Shown: positions 20,310 to 31,566, counted from the first letter of the stretch. The stretch is 64,000 nt of DNA from Azorinus chamasolen (GCA_963576725.1 OY755241.1:28398853-28462852); one strand, 5' to 3'. A program made the numbers and translations. The notes: generated by a model from the letters alone, not told the origin.

Positions 20310-20560
20310 TGGCTGAATGTTTTTGTATCCCTATTCGCACCTGTTTCTTTTTGTATCCCTATTTGTCACCTGTCTTTTATATCCCTATTCGTCACCTGTT
20401 TTATCCCTATTCGCCACCCTTTTTTATCCCTATTCGCCACGTGTTTTAGTATCCCGATTTGTCACCTTTACAAATGGCTGACTGTTTTTGTATCTCTATT
20501 CGTCACCGGTGTTTGTATCTCTATTCGTCATCTGTTTTTGTATCCCTATTCGTCATCGAG
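20310..20560 (+). repeat. Minisatellite 'tttttgtatccctattcgtcacctg'
   Basis: About 10 units of ~24-26 bp, with length variation by loss of 'tttttgt'. Confidence 0.85.
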
Positions 20561-20658
20561 TTCAGTGTCCTGGCTAGATACCGACTAAATCTGCAGCTTA
20601 TCGGGATCTAAGCTGCAGGAAATGCTATCACGAACCCGCCATTACAGTAAGGTTGCAT

Positions 20659-20876
20659 TTAACCCATTTGTCCCCTCGATCCCATATATAGGACATAGAC
20701 AAACAGTGTAGACTCTGATCAGACGTCGCATAATACGGCGTATGATTAGTCTACACTGTTTGCTGATAGGACATTCCTATAAAAAACAAAACGAAACTGA
20801 AAATTTGGCCAGGCACTCCTTAGATAAAAATCCACTAATCCAATATATAAGAATCCACCGGGAGCAAATGGGTTAA
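20659..20876 (+). mobile_element. TTAA MITE, subfamily H, copy 1
   Basis: TTAACCCATTTG and CAAATGGGTTAA ends, with hairpin TCAGACGTCGCATAATACGG. The inverted copy is at 59527. Confidence 0.85.
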
Positions 20877-20889
20877 AACTAGATCACAC

Positions 20890-21150
20890 TGTTTACGATA
20901 AATCTTTCTACAATGTCTTCATAAACTGTTTATAATACAATCAGTAGGCAATGTCCTCTCAAACTGTTTACAATAATTCAGTAGGCAATGTCCTCTCAAA
21001 CTGTTTACAATAATTCAGTAAGCAATGTCCTCTCAAACTGTTTACAATAAATCAGTAGGCAATGTCCTCTCAAACTGTTTACAATAAATAAGTAGGCAAT
21101 GTCCACTCTAACGGTTTAGAATAAAATATGAATTCAGTCTTTCAAACTGT
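20890..21150 (+). repeat. Minisatellite 'caaactgtttacaataattcagtaggcaatgtcctct'
   Basis: About 6 units of ~37 bp. The 'caaactgttt' part matches the A hairpin arm, so the unit may have started from a MITE. Confidence 0.85.
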
Positions 21151-21329
21151 TTACAGTAGAACATGTCTACATCTTCCTCTCAGATAGATCTAATTCTCGT
21201 ATTTTGTGACTGGTTGTAGTTAATGCAGAACGAAAACAAATGCAGAAAGCTCCCATTGAAGCGCTATGCATTTCTTTGTGCCTGTATTTAATAGCCGACT
21301 GCTCGTTACTAGTTACCCAATGCTTACAC

Positions 21330-21735
21330 CTTTTGACACCTCTACAACAGTAACGTTTTGAAACCATTGTGATTAACCTTTAGCCTGCTGAGCAAGTCGT
21401 TTATACATATTTGTTCACTCACTACATTTTCAAAATTCAAGTTATAATAAATTTGTCTACAAAAATGCAATCATGTTGTCAAACAGTTTGGATCCTCATG
21501 AGAAGCCGAGTTACTTGGCGTCTCATCTTTATCCAAGCTGTTTGCATAGGTATTCACTCACCCGTCCATAGCAGGCTAAAAAATAAAAGAGCATTTCGTT
21601 TCACTGGAACAAATGATATATTTATCACAATGGTTTCAAAACTACACAATTCTAAATTTTCCTTTAATAAATGTTCCTTTTCATTAGATTTATTCAAAAA
21701 GGGTAAGTAAAATTTAGCCTATGATTGAATGGGTT
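21330..21735 (+). mobile_element. Subfamily D MITE split by an A-related MITE
   Basis: D left sequence ends at 'gaaaccattgtga' (21373) and resumes at 'gagcatttcg...atttatcacaatggtttc' (~21590). Between them is a TTAACCTTTAGCCTGC element with the A hairpin (21478-21545) and 'atagcaggctaaaaaa'. The D right end is GAATGGGTTAA (to 21735). Confidence 0.65.
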
Positions 21736-21789
21736 AAGGACACCAGTGTCTATGTGTTATATTACAAGGTCGGGAAAGAGATACACTTG

Positions 21790-21965
21790 TATTCCGGATC
21801 TAGGGCCGACAGATCAGGGTCTGCTATGTTTGACTGGAATTATATCAATTTTACTCAATATCTTCTGCCAAAGTCAAAAACGCACGTGCATGTAAAGGTT
21901 AATTAGTGCATACTCATTGTATCATTACTTCTTACATAAATATTCATGAAGTAAAAGGTAAAGAT
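21790..21965 (+). mobile_element. Subfamily E MITE, degraded
   Basis: 'gacagatcagggtctgctatgttt' and 'ataaatattcatgaagtaaaag' keep the E order. The left end is lost. Confidence 0.4.
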
Positions 21966-22139
21966 AATCTATATTTAGAAAGAACTTACTATAAAAGCAG
22001 TATATTTATAGATATTGACTCTTTCGCAACTACAAATGAATTCATTATTACATTTGCAAAAAGTTTTGATCGAGATCCAAACAGTTTTATTATTTGAATA
22101 TATTTTTGTAAAGAAATTGAAGAAATATAAAGCAGACGA

Positions 22140-22338
22140 CAATCTAGCAGACGAATGTGGTTTATGCTTTTAACGATTTCAGCACATTGGCAGATCCAGA
22201 TTATACGACTCCTGAAAGAAGTTGATTATGAAGTATATAGATTTTATTCTACACTTTCTATCGGGGCAAACATGCAATCTGATTAACACTCTTGCTGTTA
22301 TTATTTCATACATGAATATCCATTAAGTGAAGGGTTAA
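22140..22338 (+). mobile_element. Subfamily E MITE, right part
   Basis: It ends 'catgaatatccattaagtgaagggttaa' at 22338. The hairpin is hardly recognisable. Confidence 0.4.
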
Positions 22339-22728
22339 AATCTAATGCAGGTAAAAGAAAGTGGATCTGTTTTGGGTTTTGACAAAATAAGAAATGACTC
22401 ATTTAAAACTGAGTTTAACAAACCGAAACACGGATATACAGTCTAAACTGTCTAGAATAACCACACAAAAGAAATATATTTATGTTCTAAGACGGATGGT
22501 AGCTTAGAAGACAAATGATAGTCAGATAGTCCACATTGTAGAAGCTTTCTACATTGCTTTCATCGTACATTAATCAGTGACCTATTGTAAAAGGCATCCG
22601 GGACTGTTTGTTACGTGTTTCCACTGTACATGTATAATTATATGTAAACACCAATACGGAAGAAATTCTGGCAACAGTACAGTGTACACCAGCAAGGAGA
22701 ATAAACACAGGAGATTTATACAACAAAT

Positions 22729-23772
22729 ATGGCGAAGAAAATGGGAATTCAGAAGGTTGAGACGGTGCAGCAACCAGCTTTGAAGCAGCACGACAGTAAA
22801 CCTCTGGATTTGGCGATTGCCATGTACTGTACTGGCAGTATGAGTTCCTACATTAATTCAGCCAAGAACAACATTAGGAAGATAGTTGAGGAGATTGTGG
22901 CTAGTGAGAAATGCGACGTACGTTTAGCTTTAGTTGAGTACAGGGATCACCCATCACAAGACCACTCCTTTGTTACTCGGCCTCATGATTTTACATCGTC
23001 GCCGAATACCATGAAATATTGGCTTTCCGAGTGTTGCGCAAAAGGCGGGGGAGATGAACCAGAGGCTGTGGCCGATGCCTTACACGACATTTTAAAACTA
23101 AGTTGGCGTGAAGAGGCCACGCAAATCTGTATCTGTATCTCAGATGCCCCGCCACATGGACTTGGAGGATGCAGTGATGAGTTCCCTAACGGCTGCCCGG
23201 CGGAGATTGACCCAATGGAAGTAACCTACCAAATCGCTGAGAAGGGGATAACTATTTATATGGTAGGCTGTGAGCCCAGGATTAAGCCATTTAAAGATGT
23301 CTTCTTGGCGGTTGCATATATAACCGGAGGCAAATATGTGCCGTTGGGAAAGTCCGACCTGCTCGCTGAAGTTGTCATATGTGGTGCTCAAGAGGGAAAA
23401 AGCCTGGAACAGTTGTCTAACGAGGTCGAGACCGAGGTGCAGAAACTTACTATGGCGGGTGAAGACCTGGACGAAAGTGCGCTTAAAGATATGATGCACA
23501 CACGCTGTGTAACGAGGGGAGAGGTCACTAAACAGCTCCGGAGGAACAAAGCTGAACTACCAACAGCAACAACCACCCCATTGGCCAAAGAAATGTCGAA
23601 AATGACAAACATAAGAGAGGTCAAGACGAAATTCGTTCCTCGTGACAACGAGGTCGCAGAGATGTACGAGGAGGATGCTTATGATTGTGTATCGACGGAA
23701 CTGACGGACGCTCAAAGTTCACGAGCCGTTACAAAGGGATTGGCAAGGTCACGTGGAAAAGAAAAGAAGTGA
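22729..23772 (+). CDS. vWA-domain protein, alpha-kinase vwkA-like, intronless, 347 aa
   Basis: The vWA domain spans about residues 26-225. The stretch LDLAIAMYCTGSMSSYINSA is the position of the metal-ion-dependent adhesion site (usually DxTxS in vwkA types). Here Tyr33 (TAC 22825-22827) stands in place of the first Asp, while T35 and S37 remain. Other family motifs are present: VRLALVEYRDHP, GGGDEPEAVADAL, ISDAPPHG and VGCEP. Residues 226-347 are charged and helical, with no alpha-kinase domain. The single uninterrupted ORF and the start context (AATATGG) suggest a complete intronless gene, possibly a retrocopy, although no poly(A) tract is seen. vwkA-type vWA proteins are intracellular and bind partners through this domain; the partner here is unknown. 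Confidence 0.85.
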   Translation: MAKKMGIQKVETVQQPALKQHDSKPLDLAIAMYCTGSMSSYINSAKNNIRKIVEEIVASEKCDVRLALVEYRDHPSQDHSFVTRPHDFTSSPNTMKYWLSECCAKGGGDEPEAVADALHDILKLSWREEATQICICISDAPPHGLGGCSDEFPNGCPAEIDPMEVTYQIAEKGITIYMVGCEPRIKPFKDVFLAVAYITGGKYVPLGKSDLLAEVVICGAQEGKSLEQLSNEVETEVQKLTMAGEDLDESALKDMMHTRCVTRGEVTKQLRRNKAELPTATTTPLAKEMSKMTNIREVKTKFVPRDNEVAEMYEEDAYDCVSTELTDAQSSRAVTKGLARSRGKEKK

Positions 23773-23812
23773 AGTGACATGTACACCGTAGAATAACAGA
23801 CACAATAGCTTG

Positions 23813-23998
23813 ACGCAAATAGTTGATTCACGCAAATATACATGTGCAAACAGTGGATTGAAGCAAATATACATATACAAACAGTGGAATGACACAATTA
23901 TACATGTACAAACAGTGGATTGACACAAATATACATGTACAAACAGTGGCTCGACGCATATGTACATATACAAACAGTGGCTCGACGAAAATAGACGT
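23813..23998 (+). repeat. Minisatellite just after the vWA gene
   Basis: About six ~31-bp units 'gacacaaatatacatgtacaaacagtggatt', starting 41 bp after the stop codon. They probably lie within the 3' UTR. Confidence 0.85.
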
Positions 23999-24035
23999 AC
24001 TTGTAGGAACTATTTGACACGCGTATATTGTGTTT

Positions 24036-24228
24036 TTAACCCGTTATTGCATAAATATGCCTTTCTATCAGCCGGCTCCTATAGGATCCGACTGACCAGG
24101 GTATGCTGTGTGTGCTTCTGAAATTCTACAGTTTCTGTCATGTCATGGATAAAACTTCCAGTGTTCATATGTACTTATGTACATGATGATTTTATGTCTT
24201 ACATTAATATTCATGAAGTAAAGTGGTA
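24036..24228 (+). mobile_element. Subfamily E MITE
   Basis: TTAACCCGTTATTGC at the left, core 'cggctcctataggatccga', and right block 'attaatattcatgaagtaaag' without a clear TTAA. Confidence 0.55.
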
Positions 24229-24701
24229 TAAACTGACACAGTTGTTTGATAAATGATAAATGTTAAAATGTTAAAAAGGATTAATGCTAAAATTATAAAC
24301 TTTAAAGAATTGATGCTGAAGGGATTATGGTTAAATGATTGATTTTAAAGTGAATGATGTTAAAAGAATTACTGTAAAATATACTAATTTTAGAAGGATT
24401 TGTGATGATTGATATTAAAAACATTGATTTTTAAAGAGACTGATGTTTAAATGGATTGATTTTAAAAGGATTGTTTTTAAAGGGATTGATGTTAAAAGTA
24501 TTGCTTTTAAATATATTGATTTTAGAAGGATTTGTGTTCAAAGAATTAATGTTAAAAATATTGATTTTAAAGGGATTGGTCTTAAATATATCGATTTTAA
24601 AAGGATTGATGTTAAAAATGATTGATTTTAAAGGGATTGATGTTAAAATGACTGATGCTAAAATGATTGATTTTAAAGGAGTTGTGTTAAAAGGGATAGT
24701 T

Positions 24702-24890
24702 TTAACCCTTTCGCTGCCAATGCCGGATCTGTGATAACCTATGTAATCCAGATGAGACGCCGAGTAACTCGGCGTCTCATCAGGATCCAAACTGTTTGTT
24801 ATTGTTACTATGTTTTTGAAACAAAAATGAAGAAAATCAAAAGAATGAAAATGTGTAGCAGACGACAAAGTTAGCAGACGAAAGGGTTAA
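24702..24890 (+). mobile_element. TTAA MITE, subfamily A, inside the TTAA-rich array
   Basis: TTAACCCTTTCGCTGCCAA at the left and CAGACGAAAGGGTTAA at the right. Hairpin GAGACGCCGAGTAACTCGGC. Array units continue on both sides. Confidence 0.88.
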
Positions 24891-24983
24891 AAGGATTGAT
24901 GTTAAAAGGGTTGTTTTAAAAGGATTGATTTTAAAAGATTGATGTTAAAAGGATTTATGATTTTGATTTCATTTAAATTGGTG

Positions 24984-25228
24984 TTAACCCTTTCATCGCC
25001 AATGTCGCATAAATGCACCACGACAAATAGTGCGGTCCCAGACCAGATACCGCCTTTTCAAGGCGGTGTCTGATCAGGGACTTCACTTTTTGTCTCAATC
25101 CCTGTTTCTATATCTGTGCTTTATTCCTTTGAAATTTGCATTTGTTTTTCTATTTCCTTATTTTACCATGTGTTTTAACAAAATTGGAGTGCAGAAGACA
25201 ATTAGAAATTTGGCGCCGAAAGGGTTAG
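24984..25228 (+). mobile_element. TTAA MITE, subfamily G, inside the TTAA-rich array
   Basis: TTAACCCTTTCATCGCC to TTTGGCGCCGAAAGGGTTAG. Hairpin CAGATACCGCCTTTTCAAGG. The array resumes at once. Confidence 0.88.
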
Positions 25229-25337
25229 AAAGGATAAATGTTAAAAGGATTATGTTCAAAGATTAGTGTTGCACTTTAAATAACTTTTCATGAAGAGACC
25301 CAATAAAAACATGTCTGTATTCTCGTTTTGCATTTTT

Positions 25338-25749
25338 AGCTCACCAGAGTACAAAGTGCACAGGGTGAGCTTTTATGATCGCCTTATGTCCGTCGTCCGT
25401 CGGCGTGCGTCGTGCGTCGTCCGTTGTTCGTCGTCAACAATTTGAACCTTTAAAAATGTTCTTCTCTGAATCTACAAGGTTATCAGCTTTCATATTTGGC
25501 ACATAGCATCATCTGCAAGTCATCTACAAAAGTTATATAAATTATGCCCCTGGGGTAAAAATTTGCCCCGCCCCAGGGGTGCCTTGTTTTCTATAGAAAC
25601 ATATTAAAACTTTGAAAATCTTCTTCTCTGAAACTAGAAGGCTCTCAGCTTTCATTTTTTGGCACATAGCATCGTGTTCAGACCCTCTACAAAAGTTATA
25701 TAAAATTATGCCCCAGGGTCAAAATTGGCTCCGCCCTAGGGGTGGCCAA
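25338..25749 (+). repeat. Molluscan tandem repeat (GGTGAGCTTTTATGATCGCC type), left part
   Basis: Head 'ctcaccagagtacaaagtgcacagggtgagc' and a 'gtccgtcgtccgtcgg' stretch are followed by ~155-bp units (tctgaaactagaaggctctcagctttcat...gccccaggg). It is cut at 25749 by the LINE and continues at 30975. Confidence 0.8.
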
Positions 25750-25929
25750 TTCAATTCAATTCTTTATTTGATATTAGGCCTCCGGCCCATACACAAAAAC
25801 ATACAGTACATAATATACACAAAGTATAATACAGTGGGGAGCAAAGGAACAAAGTTGTTACATATGTTAAACGTAATTAGGACCTTTTTTAATCTTGTTT
25901 TACATAAGCATGTATTCATTCTTTTCCTC

Positions 25930-26130
25930 GCAAACAGTGTAGATCTAGCTAAGATCTCATACATGAGCCACTTACCATGAATTCTACCGTTTGAGATATG
26001 TTCAGTGTACAGAAAGCACAAAATGATATAAAGTACAAAGGTACAAAGATAAAATGTTATTACATTGTAAACAGTGTAGATCCAGATTACAGGGTTCATT
26101 GAGGAAGCCTCTGATCGTGATCTCCATTGC
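25930..26130 (+). mobile_element. E-like hairpin relic in the LINE 3' region
   Basis: 'gcaaacagtgtagatctagc' and 'gtaaacagtgtagatccag...cctctgatcgtgatctcc' recall E arms. The boundaries are unclear. Confidence 0.3.
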
Positions 26131-26272
26131 TAGACCCAGCTTTTGAACACTTTACTGTTTTTTTTTATCCAAACAGTACATACACATATCTTAATATTAC
26201 ATGTAATTGATATTAATTCATAGCATATTCATAAGATCCAGGTCGTCACTCTTATGTTACTATACAGCATTT

Positions 26273-27781
26273 TCAATCATATATATTAAGATATGCATGT
26301 CGTTCCTTATAAGCATAAAAAGTATACATAGCAGTGTTACGTATTACAGTCTCATTTGTGGATGACATCAGTCTTTCAAACTTGTCCACTGTTGGATTTT
26401 GTATGAAATATTCTGGAATATACCTCAAGCGTAGATGATTGTACAGTGGACAAATCAACAAGAAATGATATTCATCTTCGATCAATCCTTCACAATAATG
26501 GCAGTGTCTAAATTCTCTCGAAATACTATAATGTCTACCCTTTTCTATCATCAAGCAGTGTGATGAACTACGTAGATTCACTATACTTTTTCTGAAATTT
26601 GATACATCAATTGCTGAAACATACTGTTCAATATCATATGTACGTTTAAAATTGACATAGTAACAAAGTTTACTACTTTCACGACATTTTGACCTCCAAT
26701 TTTGTACATGTTGGTATTTAAGTCTTTGCAAATACTCAGCAATAAACAATGCATGATTTAGCACATTCTGTGACTCCCACACATATCCAAAACCATTTCC
26801 ATACAAGTTTAATCGTAATTCTGTAACCCAATTTCTGTATCCAAGTCTATCATAATGCATTAACATTTCATAACACAACATGACATATCTATCATTTGGC
26901 ATTGACAATATCCTCAACCAATATTTGATACACCTTCTAGCAGCATAAATATGCATTGGGTATCGCCCCAAATCACCCATTATTACATCATTACATGCAT
27001 GTTTATTGGCATTCAAAAATCGTTTACATCCATACACATGGATATTCTCAATACAGGGCATGTGTCTAAGTCCCCATAATTCAGACCCATATAGCAGGAT
27101 GGAAGCAACTTTAGCATCAAACAATTTGAAAAATGCGTTGTAAGGTATACATGAAAACTGATGTAACGAGTTAAAGATGCTTATTAAGGCTTTCTTTGCC
27201 TTAATAGCAGTAGATTCTGCCATCTTAAACAAAGACAGCCTTTTGGTAAAAAGCATGCCCACATATGTAAAACCATTAACTGCTTCTAAACTGCTGCCGT
27301 TGTACCTCCACTTCTCACAGTTTGCTAACCTTCCACCACGCTTAAATACAACAACTTTAGTTTTTGCAATATTTACAGTTAATTTGTACTGTGTACAAAA
27401 TTGTTTTTGCAACACATCTAATTGCTTTTGTAAGCCAACAACTGTGTCTGCCATTAAGGCTATATCGTCAGCAAATATAAGCAAGAATATTTCAACTATA
27501 TTTGGAAATAATTGTACACCACGTATGTCATTATCACATAGTAATGTATGCAGCTCGTTAATAAACATAACAAACAAAATCGGGCTCAATTTACATCCCT
27601 GCCTTAGTCCAACTGGACACGTCAATGTATCGGTATTTCCTTTGTCAGTTCTAACACATGCCTTTACTGTCTTATATATGGACTGGATGGACTTAAAAAG
27701 ATTACCACGTATGCCATTTTTCTGTAAGATCTGGTACAAAATACTGCGGTCAGCTGAATCAAATGTCTTTCTGAAAGTCAA
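26273..27781 (-). pseudogene. LINE ORF2, RT C-terminal half and zinc-like tail
   Basis: It begins KTFDSADRSIL (block A), then GLRQGCKLSPILFVMFINEL (block B), IFADDIALMAD (catalytic FADD), the thumb, and a C-terminal CHYCEGLIEDEYHFLLICPL motif. 502 codons without a stop, so decay is recent in this part. Confidence 0.88.
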
Positions 27782-28232
27782 TAAATGCTACATATACTGA
27801 TTTTATTTTCATACTCAAATATTTCATTACAACAGAATATAAAATGTAAGCATTGTCAACCGTGGAATAGCCTGCTCTGAAACCACTCTGGCATTCACAG
27901 ATCTTTTGGTACATATCAACATAGAATGTCACCCTTCTCGTCAAAATAGCTATGTAAACTTTGCTAACAACATCTATAAGGGATATTCCTCTATAATTGT
28001 TTGCAGAGTTCATATCGCCTTTCTTATGCACAGGGACAATAACACTCTGAGCCCATCTATCAGGAAACTCTCCTTTTTCAAAAAGTCTGTTGTAGAGTTT
28101 ACACAGAAATGGTATCAATACACTGGCACCATAAACCAACTGCTTAGGCATAAGGATACCACCAACTGAAGTATTCACATTTATACTCTTAATAGCATCT
28201 GTTATTTCTTTATCGGTAATCTCTGAATTCAA
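27759..28232 (-). pseudogene. LINE ORF2, RT N-terminal half
   Basis: PDRWAQSVIVPVHKKGD, NYRGISLIDVVSKVY and QSGFRAGYSTVDNAYIL are RT blocks 1-2. The frame ends in the middle of block A (FIDF), where the next ORF takes over. Confidence 0.85.
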
Positions 28233-29694
28233 ACTATCCCTTGTATCTCATCAAGGACTTCTACGTCAGCATCGTCATCCAGCGAGCCATCATTGATAAG
28301 ATGCTCAGTATCATACGCAAACAAGTTACTGAAATGCTCAAACCACTGATCCAATGTTATATTCGGCTCTACTCTAGGTCTTCCTGTAAGTGACTTAATT
28401 TCACGCCAGAAAGATCTAGAGTTACTGGTATTAAATTCTAGATTAGCAAGATACAGTCTATTGTACACACGACGTTTTTGTTTGCATACACTTTTGTATT
28501 TGTGTTTGCTATTTACATATTGTAACAAGTTGTCATCTGATCTATTGCCTCTAAAGCGTCTGAGACATCTGTTTACTTCATGTTTGACCTGTTTGCAATC
28601 GTTATCATACCACCTTTTACCATGTTTTCTTAACACATTGCGCTTTGCCCTCATAAACTCTGAGCTGCTTTCTAATATAGCAGATTCTAGTTCTACCACA
28701 ACGGAGTCAATATCAGATGTGGGATCACTTAACATGCGATCGACTTTATTAAAGGAGCCACTTAAAATATGTTCTGTTACACTTTCTAAGAATGTGTCAG
28801 CATTGTCTATTTTATAGAAGCATGCTTCACTTGCCTGTACTGGCACAGTTTTAGTCTTATAGTTTGCATGTATATGCACACATAATGGTAAGTGGCAACA
28901 TTCAGGTCTAGAAAGAATTTCAAACTTTGTGACAACACCTAATAAACTTTTAGTGGCAATAAAATAATCTATAATACTGCACCCATTGCTGTTTATAAAT
29001 GTATAGTCACTACTGTACTGCCAAAAGCGACCATTCATTATATAACAGCTATAGGTTTTACAAAATGTAAGTAATTCATGCTCAAAGTTATTTACCACAC
29101 GGTCTTTTGAAATTCTATCTCTGCCTATGTCACCATCAAGTATGTCACTAAACTCTTGTAATTCTGGTATATTGTCACTGCCCACTGTATAGTCAATAAA
29201 GTCAGCCGTGCGTGCATTAAAATCACCATTTAGCAGTATCTCTATGTTTGAGAGGTCAAACTCAGTCAGACAATCCTCTAGCTGCTGTAACACAGTATTC
29301 CTACAGTTATCATATATCGGAGAATTACCTGGTGGTACATATAGATTAACATATAGAATATCCTTATCTGTTAACAGAAGTGTTTTATCCAATAAAAGAA
29401 TTACACCATGGTCGAACTCATAACACACGCGTTTAACAAATACTGATATACTGTTTCTAATACCGACTAGAACACCACCCATTGGCCTACCACCGACAAT
29501 CGATTTTATTGAACTGCATGTAAAAATTAAGTGGTCATGGAAGTAATTTTCGAGGTAGGTATAATCAATATCCCATGTTTCCTGGATACCAAAATTATTA
29601 ATTGATGAAAAGAATTCATTTATATCAAAAGTCAATAATTTTGCCTTAAGTCCGCCAACATTCCACGATAACAGTTTAATCTCAATATGTTATT
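28229..29694 (-). pseudogene. LINE ORF2, AP endonuclease domain
   Basis: The frame is open from about 29694 (KLLSWNVGGLKAKL, the usual start of the domain). It shows IQETW with the catalytic Glu, GDFNA with Asp and Asn, and IDYFI. The place of the SDH motif reads PECCHLPL: His is kept, but the preceding Asp is Cys. A linker rich in Arg/Lys leads to RT. Confidence 0.8.
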
Positions 29695-29905
29695 GTGCAG
29701 AGCTTTGGCCGGACCCCTATTTTGACACAGTCCTGGGGATATTTTTAACATTGTCATGTTCTACCTCATGAGATACTGCCATAGCCCCTTCACCACTTTG
29801 CCCACTGGCACCTTGCAGTGTTTCTGATGGACGCACTGAACGTCTGAAAACACGACTTCCAACAACATCACTACCACTAGTATTTCTTGACGGAACGTAT
29901 GTATG

Positions 29906-30145
29906 TCATTTTCCGTTCTTGAAATACCCATTTTGACCCTTCATTTTAAGATCTTTCAGCTGCTTGCGTTGGATATATGTCAAATCATTAGCTAATCGTA
30001 TGCCACTTTCTCTGAGCTTATCTCTGTATCCAAACAATTTAAATTTATCATCACAACACGACAATTGAACACTCACCATTCGTGCAGGCTTATGTTTGCG
30101 ACCATTCTGATGATGATTATCTGTGCCAATCCTATGCGCTGACAC
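29906..30145 (-). pseudogene. LINE ORF1, C-terminal domain in a shifted frame
   Basis: RMVSVQLSCCDDKFKLFGYR and then RESGIRLANDLTYIQRKQL match the 'R.iivkf...dk..il...k.lkgtgi.i.edlt...r' C-terminal domain of LINE ORF1 proteins. It is separated from the coiled coil by a frame change near 30150-30210. Confidence 0.65.
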
Positions 30146-30207
30146 AAGTACATCGTCACCAAACGTTCAGAACTTGTTCCTTGACTAGAGAAATTAACCC
30201 CTTTCTG

Positions 30208-30918
30208 TTAAGCCAAATATTCTATAATATTCAACTGATGCTCAATATTGGTTAAACGTTCTTCGTGTTGCTCATGCTGCATTGATATTGCTTCAAAATC
30301 ACTAACTAATACATCATGATCATTTCTTGTACTGCTCAACTTTTCATCCAGCTCATCAAGTCTATCCTTCATTTGATTTTGTGTGAACTCAATTTGGCCC
30401 ACTGTAGCACGTATTGACACCATTTCAGACTTCATGCTATGCATTTCATCACGAACACTTTTAATATGATATTTGACATTGCTGATATCTTCCTTGTTGC
30501 CTTGTATAGCACAGAGGATTCTCTCAGTATTCTCATTAGATATGTCAGATCCAGGCCCTGGGTTTAGCTCAACATCACCGGATAAAACAATCAGCCTAGA
30601 CAGATATGACCGATATTGTCCTTCATACTCACAACATCTGTATAATGTATTACCAATAGGAGCAGGGGTAAACGAATTGCAACCATTATAATGTTTCACT
30701 GCATATGTATTCTCTATGTTGACTCTGCATCTCACAACTCCGTAACACATAATCGCCATGGCCACTAGAAATAGGTTGACAACTACCGATCTGAAGTGTA
30801 TATCTGTTCCAACTGTGTGACTATTATACTTCTCATATTTGCGACGAGATGTTCTCATCTTGCAGCACAATGCAAACTGACCTACTCTGCCTCTGTATGT
30901 ATCAATGTCAATGCCCAT
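30208..30918 (-). pseudogene. LINE ORF1, N-terminal part with 2A-like peptide
   Basis: 236 aa. Residues 44-62 are hydrophobic (SVVVNLFLVAMAIMCYGVV). GDVELNPGP at residues 114-122 (30579-30553) is a full match to the 2A signature D-x-E-x-NPGP. Residues 125-230 are a long coiled coil typical of LINE ORF1 proteins. A working 2A would release the hydrophobic leader and start the coiled-coil protein at Pro122. 2A sequences are known from several animal APE-type LINEs. The stop after 'NIIEYLA' is probably a frameshift. Confidence 0.75.
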
Positions 30919-30974
30919 TTTGTATACTTATAATAGAACAGTTCACCTTCCTTCAGAATTTGTATTCAATTATG

Positions 30975-31530
30975 GCCAGTTTGCAATAGAAGCATATTAT
31001 GAACAATTTGAAAAAACTTCTCCTCTGAAACTGGAAGGTTCTCAGCTTTCATATTTGGCATATAGCATCATGTTCAGGTCCTCTTCAATAGTTATATAAA
31101 GTATGCCCCTGTGGTCAAAATTGGCCCCGCACCAGGGATGGACAGTTTTCAATAGAAACATATAGTGAACATTTTGAAAATCTTCTCTGAAACTGGAAGG
31201 TTCTCAGCTTTCATATTTGGCACATAGCATCATGTTCAGGTATTCTACAAAAGTTATATAAAGTATGCCTCTTGGGACAAAATTGGCCCCACCCTGGGGG
31301 TGGCCAGTTTTCAATAGAAACCTATTGTGAAAACTTTGAAAATATTCTGCTCTGAAACAGGAAGGTTTTCAGCTTTCATATTTGGCAAATAGCATCATGT
31401 TCAGGACCTCTACAAAAGTTATATAAATTATGCCCCTGTGGTCGAAATTGGACCCGCCCCAGGGATGGCCAATTTTCATATACATGTAGAGAAAACACAT
31501 AGTGAAAACTTTGAAAATCTTCTCTACTGA
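30975..31530 (+). repeat. Molluscan ~155-bp tandem repeat, right part
   Basis: Three and a half units with 'tctgaaactggaaggttctcagctttcatatttggca' and 'gttatataaagtatgcccct'. It is the continuation of 25338-25749. Confidence 0.85.
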
Positions 31531-31566
31531 TTGTCTGGTGAGCGATATCAGGGCCATCATGGTCCT

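Larger units (their letters stand above)
24243..25262 (+). repeat. Array of 'gattgatgttaaaagg' units, interrupted twice
   Basis: A 12-16 bp T/A/G-rich unit containing TTAA runs from 24243 to 24701, 24891 to 24983 and 25229 to 25262. The gaps are filled by MITEs at 24702 and 24984. Confidence 0.85.
25750..30945 (-). mobile_element. APE-type non-LTR retrotransposon (LINE), frameshifted
   Basis: In transcript order: ORF1 (30918-29906, frameshifted), endonuclease and RT (about 29694-26273, frameshifts near 28230 and 27770), then a 3' region ending in an (ATTCA)-type tail at 25750-25765. The same 'tggcca' follows the flanking repeat on both sides (25743-25748 and 30972-30977), a possible short target duplication. 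The element splits a ~155-bp molluscan tandem repeat. The C-terminal zinc motif and lack of RNase H fit CR1/L2-like clades; the clade is not certain. Confidence 0.82.

Noticed and set aside
27177..27800. 207-codon plus-strand ORF
   Set aside because: Antisense shadow of the LINE reverse transcriptase.
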